From the NCBI GenBank assembly GCA_903908785.1, contig CAIVTL010000677.1, positions 1 through 7,036 on the forward strand: 7,036 nt of DNA, written 5' to 3'. The position numbers and the translations under genes are program-made. The DNA comes from Caldifarciminota bacterium. Its GTDB lineage: Bacteria > Hydrothermota > Tepidihabitantia > Tepidihabitantales > Tepidihabitantaceae. The first letter of the stretch is position 1; each line of letters starts with the position of its first letter. The notes under the pieces are model-generated. The model saw only the letters and a program-made list of their open reading frames with translations. It had not been told where the DNA came from and made no database searches. Of the stretch, positions 6,351 to 7,036 are shown in pieces.

Positions 6351-6417
6351 CAGAGCACACAGAGATTTGGAGGATACGGAGCGGAACCCCGACCTTCACC
6401 CGACTCTGTGCTCTCTG
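6351..6417. repeat. Imperfect inverted repeat with CACAGAG motifs
   Basis: The left arm CAGAGCACACAGAG (6351-6364) and the right arm CTCTGTGCTCTCTG (6404-6417) pair at 12 of 14 positions around a 39-nt spacer. Read on the minus strand, both edges resemble the CACAGAG/CTCTGTG phrases I recall in intergenic regions of many environmental genomes. This could be a dispersed repeat or a weak transcription-end structure for the upstream gene. There is no T-tract. Confidence 0.55.
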
Positions 6418-6471
6418 TGGCCCCGGTGGTTAATCCTATCTCGGTTCTTGGGCGGGGCACGGCGGTGTCTG

Positions 6472-7036
6472 CTAGCGCGCCAGTATCAGCTTTCTTGTCA
6501 CCGACGTCTCGCCGCTGGTCAGCGTATAGAAGTAGACGCCGTCAGCGGCTTGGCCTGCGTGCCACGTCGCACTGTACCGACCGGCCTCGCGACGGCCCGA
6601 GGCCAGGGTCTGGACCGGCCGCCCCAACGCGTCAAATACGACGAGCGACACGTCGCCCTTCCGCGGCAGCGCGTAGGAGACCATCGTCCGGCCCCCCAAC
6701 GGATTCGGCGATGCCGTCAGGTCGAGCCGCTTCGGCAACGCGCCCTGCTTCGGCTCGGCGATGCCGACAGAGTCCGTGGGCACCTTCTGGAAAATCATGG
6801 GGTTGCTCGACCACGGCCCGGTTGGCGAGGAACCCGCCCGGAATCCGGCGACTTGGTCAGCCTGGTACAGAATGCCAAGCGTGTCGTGCCCCGCGTCGCC
6901 GGGGATTGCCACGTCCGTGATGGACGGGAAACGCAGCGAACTGGTGCCGGCCTCGGCAATCTTGATGGCCGGGGTCCAGGAGACGCCGTGGTTGTTCGAG
7001 CCGCTCAGCCAGATATCGGCGCGGAGCAGGGTCGTC
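6472..7036 (-). CDS. Asp-box protein with sorting tail, C-terminal 187 residues only (starts beyond the right edge)
   Basis: The open frame enters from the right edge with its first complete codon at 7035 and stops at TAG (6474-6472). The visible part begins TTLLRADIWLSGSNNHGVSW. The segment SNNHGVSW (6999-6976) aligns with the second Asp box of the downstream paralogue but has lost the Asp. A hand alignment of the next stretch (to ADQVAGF) gives about 36 of 62 identities with that paralogue. A divergent linker follows, and then the 80-residue sorting tail (PNPLGG, VSYALP, VSLVVFDALGR, AGRYSATW, GVYFYTL, ending KLILAR), which is 68/80 identical. It is presumably secreted by the same route. 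The GTG at 6912 inside this frame is not the start, because the homology continues upstream of it. Confidence 0.9.
   Translation of the reverse strand, partial: TTLLRADIWLSGSNNHGVSWTPAIKIAEAGTSSLRFPSITDVAIPGDAGHDTLGILYQADQVAGFRAGSSPTGPWSSNPMIFQKVPTDSVGIAEPKQGALPKRLDLTASPNPLGGRTMVSYALPRKGDVSLVVFDALGRPVQTLASGRREAGRYSATWHAGQAADGVYFYTLTSGETSVTRKLILAR
6475..6714 (-). repeat. Sorting-tail direct repeat, copy 1
   Basis: This is the 80-codon tail of the partial paralogue, matching 4301-4540. The similarity extends to the stop region, since both copies end in TAG preceded by near-identical codons and followed by CAGA. The tail is far better conserved than the linker just before it. Confidence 0.85.

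Larger units (their letters stand above)
6050..6471. other. 422-nt intergenic region between the two Asp-box paralogues
   Basis: I see no conventional gene here. It holds, on the minus strand in order of transcription, an imperfect inverted repeat of CACAGAG type (6351-6417), a 7-bp stem CCGGCAG/CTGCCGG with a 16-nt loop (6238-6267), a 6-bp stem CCACCG/CGGTGG with a 5-nt loop (6182-6198), a possible leader ORF (6087-6049) and the ribosome-binding site AGGAGG (6061-6056). I could not identify a clear sigma-70-type promoter, nor a T-tailed terminator for the upstream paralogue. Confidence 0.7.

Noticed and set aside
6227..6460. Minus-strand open frame of 77 codons in the intergenic region
   Set aside because: It reads through the CACAGAG inverted repeat and palindromes, has no ribosome-binding site that I can see and resembles no protein.
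5958..6920. Plus-strand open frame of 320 codons
   Set aside because: It spans the intergenic region and the antisense of both paralogues. Its sequence is Ser/Arg/Pro-rich as expected for a GC-rich shadow frame.

Overview
This is a GC-rich, gene-dense window in which every gene I can support lies on the minus strand, so transcription runs from high to low coordinates. The features are an FCB-type (Bacteroidetes/Fibrobacteres-like) cell envelope: exported proteins with a C-terminal type IX-secretion-like sorting tail, a TonB-dependent receptor with an N-terminal carboxypeptidase-regulatory-like domain, and a lipoprotein. The style of these proteins (PNP...Y.LP...G tails ending K-L-I-L, Asp-box propellers, an exported protein with a YIYGAG-W-IG motif) reminds me of uncultivated lineages such as candidate division WOR-3, Zixibacteria or Eisenbacteria. 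That placement is an impression from memory and was not tested.

Layout in order of transcription. At 7036-6472 is the 3' end of an exported Asp-box protein carrying a sorting tail. Next comes a 422-nt gap with an imperfect inverted CACAGAG-type repeat, small palindromes and a possible 10-12 codon leader ORF. At 6049-4298 is a complete 583-aa paralogue of the first protein (signal peptide, two Asp boxes, sorting tail), followed by a strong intrinsic terminator at 4289-4257. After the terminator a second transcription unit begins: a lipoprotein of unknown function (start 4129 or 4180, end 3101), a 940-aa TonB-dependent receptor (3091-269), and the first 86 codons of another exported protein that runs off the left edge (259-1).

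The three genes of the second unit are tightly packed. At both junctions the upstream stop codon is part of the next gene's Shine-Dalgarno sequence (TAGGAGG, then TAAGGAGG), so translational coupling is likely and the products probably act together at the outer membrane. The two Asp-box paralogues are probably secreted or surface-attached through their shared tail.

The most unusual sequence-level feature is that the signal-peptide coding regions of two consecutive genes consist of short tandem repeats. The receptor gene has heptamers (GGACTTT and GGACAAA types) and the following gene has 9-mers. The heptamers are not a multiple of three, so copy-number change would put the receptor out of frame, which raises the possibility of phase variation. 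I saw no RNA genes, insertion sequences, CRISPR arrays or convincing plus-strand genes.
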